Assembly: GCA_003342895.1 (NCBI GenBank)
Contig: PTFA01000112.1
Coordinates: 2,281,818 to 2,345,817 of the forward strand
Direction: 5' to 3'
DNA length: 64,000 nt
DNA from: Casuarius casuarius
Lineage: Eukaryota > Chordata > Aves > Casuariiformes > Casuariidae
Shown here in pieces: positions 37,854 to 49,711 of the stretch. The number at the start of each line of letters is the position of its first letter. The stretch's first letter is position 1. The position numbers were made by a program, and so were the translations under genes. The notes under the pieces were generated by a model. That model saw only the letters and a program-made list of their open reading frames with translations, made no database searches and had not been told where the DNA came from.

Positions 37854-38427
37854 AAGATTTACAATACTTATATATAATTAACCTCATAATCAACATTATT
37901 TAACTCCACTGCTATTTAACTCATAGCAGGGTTTATGTTGTTGTGGCTAAAAATTATAAACCTTACAATAACTACTGTTATTGTTTGCACTACTGATCAT
38001 TAACACTGAAATGTGGTAAATGATTTAGCTCAAGTGAGACATCCATAGAAGACGCATTCCCCAAGGCAGCTCTCAGAGCACGTGCCTCAGGACTTCAACC
38101 ATTGCTTTTAAAATAAACCTTGAAGGATGGATGCCTTGTTCCCCAACAGGTGAGCTACCCCAGAAAAAAGAAATTCAGCAAGATGGACATAAAAAAGATT
38201 TAAAATTCAAAATGTAAAAAAACCAGAAAATATCCAGCAGTAGTTGTTAACATGAATACAATGCAAGTGAAATCTTTTTCTTTTTCCTTTTGTTCCATTC
38301 AGATCTTAAAAACATTAAAGTAGGTAAGTCTTAGGAGTGAAGGACAATCATCGCCTGGAGCACACATTTGGGTGTCTTCAACATAATCTAAGTAATATAG
38401 CAGAGGCTGCAAGCTAATTTGATTAGA

Positions 38428-38448
38428 GAATAACCCAGTGGGTTATTC
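38428..38448. repeat. Perfect inverted repeat, 9-bp arms, 3-nt loop
   Basis: GAATAACCC, AGT, GGGTTATTC. It resembles a dimeric-factor site or short hairpin. Confidence 0.85.
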
Positions 38449-39229
38449 ACTTTCACAGAATCAAAATTATGCCATGACAAAGCTAAATATAAAAGTTTCA
38501 AGGTCTATGCCATTGCATGGAAAATGACTCTTCGAACCACTGAATGACAAACCTTCAGACGTTAAGCCTTTCTTCCCCTCTGCTTTTTTTTTTAAGCATT
38601 TGCTATTTCAGGTGAAATTGTAATGGCTCCCCATTACCTTAGTACATCTGCTCCTCTCCTCCCTCCCATGACCCTGCTAGTTACTCATTTGTTCTTGTCA
38701 GCCTTCCAATGGTCAATGATTGATGCAAATGTAATGATTTACAGAAGGAGCTGCTACCTCAGTACTCTGCTTTCAGACTGCAGAGACGGTTTGACCTGCA
38801 CGAACCTCAAAGATCAGGACAAGGCTGGCGGTACAATTCCAAAAACTTGAACGCAAGTAGGAAATCCTCCTGAGCAGAACAACGCTGAAACTTTCAGGTG
38901 GGGCTCCTTTTTTTCTTTCTGTTGTCACTACAGAATTTTTTAATATATATTTTTCTTCCAGGACAAATGTGGAAATGCTCAGCTGCGTGGACAGATGTCA
39001 TTCATGAAAAGAAGCCCCATCACCTCAATGTCTTTCCCCAGTAGCGACAGCTCTCTGTATGGCTAATCCATAATGGAATGATTAGAGAATAAAAGAAAGC
39101 GGAAACATCTCAACAGGAGGGGAAGTAACAGAAAAAGCACAGAAGACTGAAGAGCAAGAACAGAAAAACAACTTCCTGCACCGTGGACCAACAACGAGAG
39201 GGGACTAAAAACACTGGCTGTTTGGGTAT

Positions 39230-39830
39230 GAACTCTGCTGCCTTTAATCGCTACTCAGTGTCATTAGCTCAATGATAGAACTGCTCATAATTAGATGGAA
39301 CAAACTGGTACATTTTTGTCATAGAGTCAGAGGACATTTGATTATATAAACTTTTCATGTTTCAGGAGGTTATTATAAACAAAGCCAAATGTGAAATCTG
39401 TTTGAAAAACTGGAAAAATGCCTTGACCACGTTCTTTTAATGCCTCTCAGTTTGTGCATCCTGGCACTATTAACGAGACAGGTCTTCCTGCTCCTGCTCC
39501 AATGGGAGGTGCAGCACAACCCGCAGTCAACTTTTTTTTCCGTCGTGATTTTTGCCGTATCAAGCAGCGATATCCTGACAAGTACCTATGCTCGAAATAA
39601 TGGTTTTGCCGCCCCATACAGCAATAAAATGCATAAACAGCAACTCATGATAATGACGTTATTAATGTGTGTCACTGCTGCACATATAATAACAAGAGGG
39701 GTTTTCATGGACTACAGAGTAATTAGGTGCCTTCAAATTTGCTGTAAAGCCTTTCTGTGGAGCTGGAGTGTGGGAAGCTTCTCCTCAGCATTTATGGAAA
39801 GTATTTGTACAGATAAATAAAAGCTCAGGA
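39230..39830. promoter_or_regulatory. Enhancer-like noncoding block
   Basis: Dense, non-repetitive block with CATAATTAGATGG, GAGTAATTAGGTG, CAATAAAATGCATAAA (CDX/POU-like) and AATGACGTTATTAATG (CRE-like half plus TAAT). Isolated CpGs are retained. A plus-strand frame (39440-39820) stays open for 126 codons with no domain or splice support. Of the enhancer-like blocks, this one has the most clustered sites. Inference only. Confidence 0.33.
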
Positions 39831-40786
39831 GCTTCTGGCCAGCTTTCAGAAGCACATGTTGAGAACGGCAGGGTCCTATGCTTCCCAATGCAGATTTTTT
39901 TAAAAAATTCTTTTTAATTCACACCTAATACACTTTCATTTATGAAGCAGAAACAGCATTCAAAACAAACCACTTTGTTAGCTCAGCTGGTTAATGAAAA
40001 ATTGCCACAATTACAAAAACAAATCTTTGTTTTCAATTTTCAGTAAGCAGAGCTTTAGAAGAACAAGCTGCTCTTGAAAGCATGATAGTTTTTTTCCCTA
40101 AAAAAGGAAAGAAAGAAATCCTTCCTAGCAACTGCAATTATGATACTTTCATGTCAAATGAATTATATTACTGAAAATAAATCTTTCTAAGATGCACAAG
40201 AGGGTTATCTGGCTCCAGTCAGACTTATGCATTACTGGTTTTATATGTTGTACTCTACTTGATTAATATAGGTAATCAAATTATATTGCCTTCCACTGTG
40301 CTCTCAAATTCAAGGCTATAATGTTTTCAATGACAAAGTTCATAGAGTTGTATAAAAATGTACCTCATGCTGTACCAGCCCTTTATTGCTGTAGTAAAAC
40401 ACCATTTTCAATTTAGTAATAAGTGATATAAAACAGAGTGTCTTGATTGGCAGGGTCGTATTCATTATGCAGTGCCCTACGACACAGCACAGTTCAGAAT
40501 GGAAATTTAAGGACAGAATCTACCACAATCTCAGATGCCGATACTTCAGGGAATATAATGATTCCTTTTTTATGTGTTGTCCAAAGGAAGGACAAGGAAG
40601 TGGACACAAAGACACACACGCCTATATATACACACATATATGGCTGGAAGGGGAAGAGGGGCAGGGAGAGACTCTTTATAGCATTCTACTCTATATAGGT
40701 TTTCGTGCACAGGAGCCAATCCTATACTACTGCTTCCCACCTGCAATAGGAAAAAAGAAACACGAAAGTAACAGAAAAAGAGGAAG

Positions 40787-40900
40787 CATGAGAGCCTGGA
40801 AAGCAGCAGACACTGGAGAGCTCTTTCTGGCTCTGCCACTGGCCTGAATTATGACCCGAAAGAAATTTTCATGGCTTTGCGATTTTGAGTGTTTAACTTG
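40787..40900 (+). repeat. MIR-type SINE fragment
   Basis: TTTCTGGCTCTGCCACTGGCCTGAA is the MIR CCCGGCTCTGCCACT-to-GCTGTGTGACC segment. ATTATGACCCGAAAGAAATTTTCATGGCTTTGCGATTTTG is a diverged version of the following block. Confidence 0.5.
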
Positions 40901-41299
40901 AGGTGCCTTAATGAAGTTATGTTATCAAGTACTCTTCACTTTATGAACACCAGGATTCTCTAAAGAGCTGTAAATTATGCCATCCAAACTGGTAAAATCT
41001 TAAGTCTGCAGCTACCCTTGAAAATGTAAATGCTAACCCCTCCATTCCTTATTTTCCCTTCTATAAGTTAAGAATAATATTTACCATATCTGTAAACCAT
41101 CAAACCAACCAATCTGTGAGTTATACAGAGGCAAAGTATTCTAGCGAGTCTTATCATCATTATGAACACTATCTAGAAGAGAAAGAGTCATAAAGCCATT
41201 TTCTGTGGAACTAAATGGCAGAGATATTGTTAACTGGTATCTTTTCTAAGCATATATGTTGAGCAAATGATATGATCAGGAAAGACAACTCTTGGACTC

Positions 41300-41930
41300 A
41301 GGAATTAGTAATGTTATCTTCATTTTGTTTCCTTGGCAACTTGACCTTTCATAATTTGCCCAAAGGCAAAATATGGGCAACATATCCCTTTCAAATCATA
41401 CCTCAATAATCTTGTGATTAAAAGCATCACCAGAATGTGGCCTTGCCGTAAGATGGAGAATTAACGACTCTCTACTAAATGATCCACTGATGTTGATTCT
41501 AATTTAAGTGGCCTTGCAAGAATATTTAACACTTAATGATAGGCTCTGTATTAGAGTAGGTTTAATCTAGGATGCAGCCACAGATGTCATAAGAAGGAAT
41601 TAATCAGCATTGCTTCCACTAAAACAGAAATGCAAAATTGCTGAACAGAATGTATTAGAAACAGATTAAAGAACTGGGACTTAAACATAAAAGAAACAGA
41701 GCTGATGCCACCCTCAGAGAGCTAATTTGAAATACAGGAAAACTTAATTCGCCTTTAACCGAAGAATTGGGGTGTTTGAAGTTACTAAAGAGAAGCCTGC
41801 GTTATCAAAATGGAAAGAAAGGCAGATAGTCTTTTCCCTCATCAATTAAAAATGAAAGCCCGACCCAAATATTAATGCCCACCTCAGAATCCCAACAAAA
41901 TGAAGTTACTGATGCTCTAGGGACCATCGC
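41300..41930. promoter_or_regulatory. Enhancer-like noncoding block
   Basis: Long unique AT-rich stretch with many homeodomain cores (GAATTAGTAATG, CTCATCAATTAAAAATG, GGAATTAATCAGC, ACTTAATTCG, AATATTAATGCCC). Candidate conserved noncoding element. Conservation was not tested. Confidence 0.3.
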
Positions 41931-42354
41931 AGTATCCTACATGGAGCTCTATAAACAGTGAAGTGCTGTGTAAGTACTACTGATTTGAAAACTCCTGCCC
42001 AATTTGGGTAATTTACCTTTCAGAAAAGCACATCTTGGTGTTAAGAAAATATAGTCGACAGTTGTTGAAATGCTGCCATTGGTGAAAAGTATGAAATGGT
42101 ATGATACTTTCAAATTCACTTTAAACACTCTACACAGAGAGATCTTGCCCATCAAAAGGTTTACATAAAGATTTACATTACAATTACTCTTTGTTGCTTT
42201 GCACAATTTATCATCTCCCCTATTATTTGAGGTCTCTGTGCTGTCCACGGGGTTTACACTGTGCAGTCTTTTTCATCAACAAAGACAGGTTAGCACATTT
42301 AAGACTGAAGGGTTTTTTTGTTTTTTTTTTTAATCTTGTAGATTAGATTAATAG

Positions 42355-42450
42355 AGGATAAAACCAGAAGGGACCACGGATCATCTGTTCAGAGCGTGTG
42401 TATAGCATACGTCATTAAATTTCAGCCAGCAACCCTCCACTCTTGATTTG
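42355..42450 (+). repeat. Ancient CR1-like repeat remnant
   Basis: CCAGAAGGGACCACGGATCATCTG, then TATAGCATACGTCATTAAATTTCAGCCAG, follows the order of a reptile repeat (CCAGAAGGGACCAC..GATCATCTAGTC, TATA..CAGGCCATTAAATTTCACCCAG). It is diverged, so old. Family naming is tentative. Confidence 0.5.
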
Positions 42451-43160
42451 CAGATACTGAGAGAGTATCCCCCTCGTCCTACGATCCTGCAAACGCTTAG
42501 AACACATGCCATGGATTAAATATTGTACTGTTAAAATTTTTTGAGTTACAATTAATGTTCCTGGTAATGATGAGGATAACCCAAGTTCATCATGATTATA
42601 CTTCTGCTGAAAACACCTAGGAGAATGCTGAGTACTTCCTTGGCCTGATTCAACTGGTGCACTCCTGAGTTACAATTGCTGCTATTAAAAAGGTTTTTGA
42701 CTGGGTTGAGTGGCCTTTCCTTGAAAAATTACAAAACAACCTGGCTTTGGTCCCAATTTTCATTGATAGCCTAATATAACACACAAATCATCTAAGTGCT
42801 TGTTTCCAAATTAATGAAAAACTTATATAAAGCTTTGATCTTGATGGAAGAATCCATCAGGACTTCCCATTTGTCTCCCTAATTACTTGCTTTGATGCTC
42901 ACGCTTGCAATCACTGCATAAGTTAATGTCCTGAGGTTGCCATAGCTACCATTAGTGAAGCAGAACAAGAGACATTGCTCTGCACATAAGCCACCTTTGC
43001 TAGATATTGCTTCTTTATCCCAGCACATCCTCCATCAGTGATGGTATAAAGGTACTTTTGTACTGCTCTCAGAGTTAATAAAATAGTCCCTATTTATCTT
43101 ACTACAAACATTAATGGTAAAATTCACTTTTTCTCTGTTGCTCATACACTGGAAGTTTTG

Positions 43161-43235
43161 AAAGCAGTGAAGTTGAGTGGTTAGAAGACAAAGACTGCAA
43201 GCAAAAACTGAGTTTATCTCCTGCCTCGGACAACA
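43161..43235 (+). repeat. Possible MIR 5' fragment
   Basis: GTTGAGTGGTTAGAAGACAAAGACTGCAAG and a later CTCCTGCCTCGGACAAC resemble the tRNA-derived head of MIR (AGTGGTTAGAGCACNGGACT, then CCCGGCTCTGCCAC). Confidence 0.33.
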
Positions 43236-45114
43236 ATTTGGGAGGGAAGCTATGATACATTGTCCATCAGAGAGTCCTGTTTTGAGAATACACTACTAAG
43301 AATTGATGACAAAAATGTGTAAAAATATTTACTTTTTGAAAAAATTTTGCTTGAAGTGAGTTTTATTTCAACAACTTTCCAGTTAGCTAAAAAGCATTCA
43401 TTAAACCTCTATACTTCTCCTTTCTTAATAAAGGACACTGAGCAAGTAATGATGCACAACAGAGTTCAACATTACTAATAATTACTCACTGAAAAAAAGT
43501 AATAAGGAATCACTTTCTTATTTGCTTATCTGATGATCTCTAAGGACAATGACATACATTATAAATGCACCCAGTGTGATACTTTTCCTCATTTACCGTA
43601 CTGATCTCATTTAATGTAATATTAGAAATACAGTACCTAGCCATTAAATGCCAAAGAGTATATTTTGCTCTAAAATTTAAGCATATTTGCAATTTTAGTC
43701 CACACAGACATCTTTGTGCTTTTTGCAATTGGTTCACATGAGCTCCAGAAGTTTCAGTACAATTCGTTCTCAAAAATTTTTCATGATGACAAACAAATGG
43801 AATATCTAAGTGGAAACCATCATCCCAACATATTTCAAATAATTAACCAAGCTTGACTGAAAAAATCCAGCAGCAACAACACAATATTGCCTATTCTGGT
43901 TATTAGGAAGATGCATCACTTTAATATTCTGCTCCTACTAGTTTCCAGAATTTTTTAAGAGTCTGAACCCTAAATTTTTTTTGTTCCAAATACAGTTGTT
44001 TCCTTTGGGAGGTGTACTACATGGCAAGTATGGAAAGTTAACATGTAATCAGCATGGTAATGTCTAAGCAAATCACATCACGCTAGAGTTAATAGAGGTT
44101 AGTATCAGCAGTAATCGTCTGAAGACAGCCAGCACGAATTACATGTTTCTACAACCCTCAGCAATTCAAAAACTGCTCCTGGAGCAGCTAACAAACGCCC
44201 TGCTCCCCCGGTGCTACGCTGCTTGCTGCCGGCCAGGGGTGTTCAGCGTTCCTCCACGCCGGCTCTGGCGGAAGCTTGGAAATCACCCAAGCACAGCTCT
44301 TGCAACGAGCTGTGGATGGGTGGAAAAGGATGGAGCCCACATCCCATAGGATCTGGGGATAAGTCTTTTCCTACAGCATGAGAGCAGAACATTTATTAGA
44401 TGCTCTCTTGCTGATTTTCCTCACAATTACATTTGCTTATATATTTGCTAACTATTAAAAATAAACCTGCTCTCATTTCACATCTTGTCAGGTGTGACCT
44501 ATCAGAACCACTGTACTAGCAAAGGATTGCATTTATAACAGCTTCAACATAGCACTAATACTTTCATTAAATGGCTTGCTGTTGATATCTTACCAAGTTC
44601 TTACTATTTTATTTGGAAACAAATAGCAAGAAGAGAGAGAGAGATTCCAAATTAATTGTATGGGCTTAGCAGAGGAGAAGAATAATCAATTTTGGCACAA
44701 AACTACAAGGTCCCCCCCACCCCGCCTTTTTTTGGTAAATTTAAACAAAACTAATACTACAAGCTATTTAGCAACTCTAGAACGCATGGAATGACAGAAA
44801 ACAGTTAAGTCAATCAACAATCCGAATAAGCAGAAATCAAAGTAAACAGATCAGAGTAAACATCATTGGACAACCTCACTGGTAGAAATAAGGATACTTT
44901 TTTCAAAAATGAATAACAATAACACCAAACGCAAAAGACAATGAAGAAAAGCAGTAGCAGTTATTTTTAGACAACTGCTTTCTTTCTGAAAAACACAAAG
45001 TTGAAGAGCTTGGATTCACTTCCCAAATACTATGGCTCATAATACGACAGGTTGCAGTGCCTGGCACATAAGAGAATAGATAGGCCAGTATAAAATTCAC
45101 AATGGTTAGTATAT

Positions 45115-45170
45115 GATTAGTTCATGTTTGTGCACTGCTTTGACGATGTAAAGTGCTAATTAGAATTTCT
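45115..45170 (+). repeat. Possible MIR-like SINE tail
   Basis: TGCACTGCTTTGACGATGTAAAGTGCTAATT resembles the common SINE tail GCGCTTTGAGATCCTNGGATGAAAGGCGCTATA. Confidence 0.3.
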
Positions 45171-48088
45171 GCATTAGGCTGGTCGATGCCCCCATGCAAT
45201 CCAGGTCGGTAAACAAAATGCTATAGAGAAGTTTAAACTAACTGCCCAAAGATTGAAGAACCCATGAGACACTATGAATTCAAGGCCCCACTGGAGATAC
45301 TTAAGGCAGATATAGCTGGTAACCATTTGAAAGACACTGGTTCACCTCCCTCTGCCATCACCAGAAATACTCCCATCAACTTCAACGTTCATTGAGATAC
45401 ATACAGAAGGTGCAGAAATGTCTCAGCTCAGGACAGCCCTGAAGTATGTGCTGAACCAAAACCTTAAGATCTAGTGGTCATAGTAGAACATAAGCTGATA
45501 TCTTCCCAATTGTGGTTCTAAAATGATGAGAATAAGCAAAACTATTAAGTTTGAGGTGTGCAAAGAAAAAACAGATGTAGCCTTTGATTGAAGAGGAGGA
45601 AAAGAGAAAAAGAAGAAATTCCACTTCAGTCTTCATCAGAAAATTTGAAACTGGACTTGAGAGAGGGGGTTAAAAACTAATGAAAACTTGAGATGAACAT
45701 TTACGTGGCTCTCAGTGTCTGAAATTTTATTAGAGAGCTGAATATGTAAAACCATTTACAGCAAAAAGGCTGTCCCCATACATCACTCGCCTGGACCAAT
45801 AAACAGCTCGGGATCAAACCAGAATGCCATCCAACAGAGACATGTGGACTCTGCTACTGATCTGGCCTTTTCCTGCTTAATTAAAGCTCCTGAATACTTG
45901 AGCTGGAAAACTGTAATCCCTATTAAAGTGTCATTTTAGCTGCAGGTGATCAGACCTTTCAAGCTACACTAAGTAATTATGCTAGCAGGAACTATGTGTA
46001 GTATCGATGCTACCACAGGGAAACCACATACGTGCAGTCAAGAGCACCGTTAACACAGAATCAGGTCACCAGTTAACAGATTACCAGGCAAACTAGCTGT
46101 TTCAGCTCTGACCATGTCTAAATCAAGACAAAAATACTCACATGGAGCAGTGTCCACTGCCACCCAGAGAAGACACGGGGCTCTAATTCTGTATAAACAC
46201 TATGGAACTCTAGTAGATTGGATAACTGTATCTGCGGAGCGGAGATTGCATGTAATGGTTATTCACCCTTCAGTATGAAATAATAATAAAGATGGAACGT
46301 ACCAAGAGAGCAGGCACAAAGCAATGAAATACTCATCGCAGGAATATTTACTTTCGATTACCATCAAGCTGCAGAAATACATGCGGAGGCCTAGCGAATG
46401 AAAACTGGTTTTGTACTACTGTGCGTTTTATGGAATAAGAAACATGACCAAGGAAAGTCCCAGTAATACAAAGCACATGTAGACTTAAAGCCACTATAGA
46501 TGCAATGCAGTTGCATTTAAAGCTGAGCTGACTTCAAAAGGAGTATTTGGGGGAAACCAGGAGGCCACTGGAGATGCCTGTTGATTAGAAGGCATATTGT
46601 CATGACGCAGAAGCCACGTGAAACCACTCATCCCAGAATGCCTGAATTACTGCAAAGAACTGAAACAGAAGAAAGCCAAAACAAAGCAAACCTCCTAATT
46701 AAGGTTAAAATGAAACAAAGACACTTTCTCATTAAGCAGGATGCACATTTTTCTGTGCAGAGGTCTTGCAAAGGTCTGGGACTATTACTCACACAATATA
46801 TGAAAAGATGAAATCCCTAGGTATATAGAAATCTTTTCCAAGTGTTTTTAAAGCCGGCATCTGTAGCAATACATATTTTGCAGCAAATATTTAGAATGAA
46901 ATATTTCATAAAGTACTTCAGCACTTCTTTGAGTGTTTAATTTATCTGACATAAAAGAACAAGAGTGTACAGCATTTTCCTGTAAGTGGATGTAAAATAC
47001 GCATTGCATGGATCCCTATAATTAAAAAAACAGCAAATCATTGTCATTAATGCACAAGCAAGATCATAAATGAATACATTATTAAGTCCTACTGAATTAA
47101 TGTTTAACTGCAATAGAGTTGAAATTGAATGAGGCAATTAATCAGAGTAAGAACTGAAAAAAAAGCCACATCTGTCTCACTTTGAATACATTGAGCAAAA
47201 CGACCTTCAAAACGGTACTGTCAATCAAACCAAGCCGCCCACTGATTTGACAGTCTCAGTGCCACCACAGAGAGAAAGTTTAGCCAGTGTAACAGATACG
47301 AGCTTTCCATCTGAGTCACTTCATGGGTACATGTCACCCTGAGGGAATAAAACATTATGTCTCAAGGGTCTTATTTCATAAAATCATGAATGTTCGGATG
47401 GTGAAGATCATGCTGGTTATGAATGTGAACTACATCTGCTCAAAGTCACAAGAAAAAGAAACTGGGGGAGTTGACATACATTAATGGTAATTTTTAAAGG
47501 CTTAATGCTCTTCAACATCTAGGAGAGGCTAAAAAATTATGTTCAGAAGCTTTTGTTCCACGGATTGTCCACTGATCAACCAAAATACATTGAGCTCAAT
47601 TTTTCCTCATGAGTCCTAAACTCTGTAGTAGAATTTTCTTTAACGGGTTAATTAAACTCAGATTCTTAACTGTTGAAAAAGTCATTGTTCAATTCATTTC
47701 AGAGTTTAAGGAGGAATAAAATGATAATACTGATGATGATAATGACCCTTGTCCTAGCTAAAGCTTTCTGCACTTTCCATGTAGAACAGTATCTATTGTT
47801 CACAAATACTACCTTTGGCAGAGAGGTATATGTACTTTTCTTCAGTATAACATATTATGAATATTAAACAATATTTAAAGAGAGAAAATCCATTGGTATT
47901 TTTGTAGCAAATTCTTAAGCAATAATTATCTTTATACAAAGATTTTTTTCTCTTAATGCAAATGAACTGCAAATTTTCCGAACTCTAATTGTTTCCCTAC
48001 ATTGAATTGATGGAGCAACTGGCATGTAGGTAATCAGCATACTCATTTCCCTTTCAACAGCAATAAGGGTGAGATTCAGGATTTTTTT

Positions 48089-48112
48089 TATATACATATA
48101 TATATATATAAA
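48089..48112. repeat. TA microsatellite
   Basis: A (TA)n tract interrupted once by CA and preceded by a T run. Confidence 0.9.
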
Positions 48113-48524
48113 AGGACTGTTCTGATATTCATTGATAAAGGAGCTAATTATCATGGGCTAGAAAAGTTTGCCAGAGCTCTGAATGTCGGTTAACATATTC
48201 CTACACTCCTGTTATCATATTGATGAGTGCATTAAAGCCCTTGTGTTACTTTACAATGTGCAATAATTTGTCATGTGTACATAATACAGATCTTTTTGCA
48301 AAAAAAAAGTCAAGCTATACAAGTTATCTTTCCATTAACACTTGCAATTGCACATTTGCACGTAGTGCGTAAGACAGGTGCCAGCACTGCACTTTTGGCG
48401 GTCAATATGAGCATATCTATCCGGCCTGTGCCACCTAGATTCATCGGATGGGGGATATGTCTCAGATCCTAGTTCACCTGGGTCACCACAATTTGTACGC
48501 TGCATTCGAGAAGCAGCTCTCAGC

Positions 48525-48605
48525 ACCAAGATTAACAATTTGTGGGGAAACTGAAGTCCAGTGTGGGGAACAAAGTTACAGAGTGGGCCGGTAACGGTTC
48601 TGGGT
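48525..48605 (-). repeat. Possible MIR fragment, reverse orientation
   Basis: CAATTTGTGGGGAAACTGAAGTCCAG, then GGGGAACAAAGTTACAGAG, parallels the reverse-strand MIR order CATTTTACAGATGGGGAAACTGAGGC, then AGAGGTTAAGTGACTTG. Confidence 0.42.
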
Positions 48606-49684
48606 AAAGCACTGAACCTGCAGCATTTGCTCTCTCTATACTTGGAGGACGTAATTACGCTTGGTGACAGTGGACAGCAGCTGCATAGAGGTTTCGTTCT
48701 TCATAATCCTCTACCAAAACTTCTAGTAGTGACTCAAATCCACCATCACAGGCCATGATGAATTCAGAGTGTTAACAAGAAAAGTTCATTTCAGCTAGAG
48801 CAGAAAGATGGAGGAATACAGATCCGGTCTCTCTGGTCATATTTATTAATGAGTGGTCATGGTGTTCATCCCGTCCATGTTGCTCCTCAGACTGTGAGGA
48901 AAGCACACGGAGCAGACCAGCCTCAGAACCAGAAAGCACAGCACGGGGAAGATGCGGATGCCGCTTCCGGAGAAAGGCGATACTCAGAGCCCTCCGCTCT
49001 CCGCTGCTGCGATGCGGCTCGCGTCAGATAAAGGTGACTTCACTTTGAGGACAGGGAAATAGTCTTCCATACTCTAAGGGCTTGACAATTCCCCAGGAAA
49101 TATTTTCAGGTTGACAATAGTTTACTGGGACACCAGTGTGAGATTTAAGCATGCCTGGATATATGCCAGTGTATATCTATCTATTTACCCTTTTCTGACA
49201 CGAGATTTGTTCTGACTGTAACATCAAACAGGAAGATTTTGACAGAATTGTGACAGGGGATATCAATTTGATCCAAATTCAGAATGGAAGAGCGCAGCAG
49301 GACAGAGTCACTGCTGAACAGAACTGCTCCAGCCTTGACTGCCAAGCGTAAGGTATCTGAGGTTTCATTAAAGTGATCATGACAAAATAGTTAATCAGCA
49401 CCTGAATGCAAATGAAAGCATTAATAACACCAACTAACTGTAAGGTTAGTTAATTGATTCTGTTCCATGGGAAGGTGTGAGACTCAGGGCTGAATCCTGA
49501 TCTGTCCATAGTCAATGGTCTACGGTTTGCTCACTTCCATGAGACAATGGTGGGACCTGCAATGGGAAGGGTGAGCGAGGAAGAACGAAGAGAAGAGAGC
49601 ACGAGTGGGGGGAACTCACTAACACTCACAAATCCAGAAGATAAAATCAACAAAGCAATTAAGCTTCAACAGAAACAAGACAAG

Positions 49685-49711
49685 TTTTTTTGTTTTGTTT
49701 TGTTTTTTTTT
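49685..49711. repeat. T-rich (TTTTG)n simple repeat
   Basis: T runs broken by single G bases, ending in a 9-T run. Confidence 0.85.

Larger units (their letters stand above)
36600..39225. other. Gene-free intronic stretch with hairpins
   Basis: No supported gene. It contains an AT/GT microsatellite (37201-37240), a 16-bp palindrome with an adjacent hairpin (37805-37853) and a 9-bp-arm hairpin (38428-38448). Confidence 0.55.

Noticed and set aside
39440..39820. 126-codon plus-strand open frame with hydrophobic start
   Set aside because: It could mimic a signal or membrane segment, but no family is recognisable and there are no splice sites. The DNA fits a site-dense noncoding element better.
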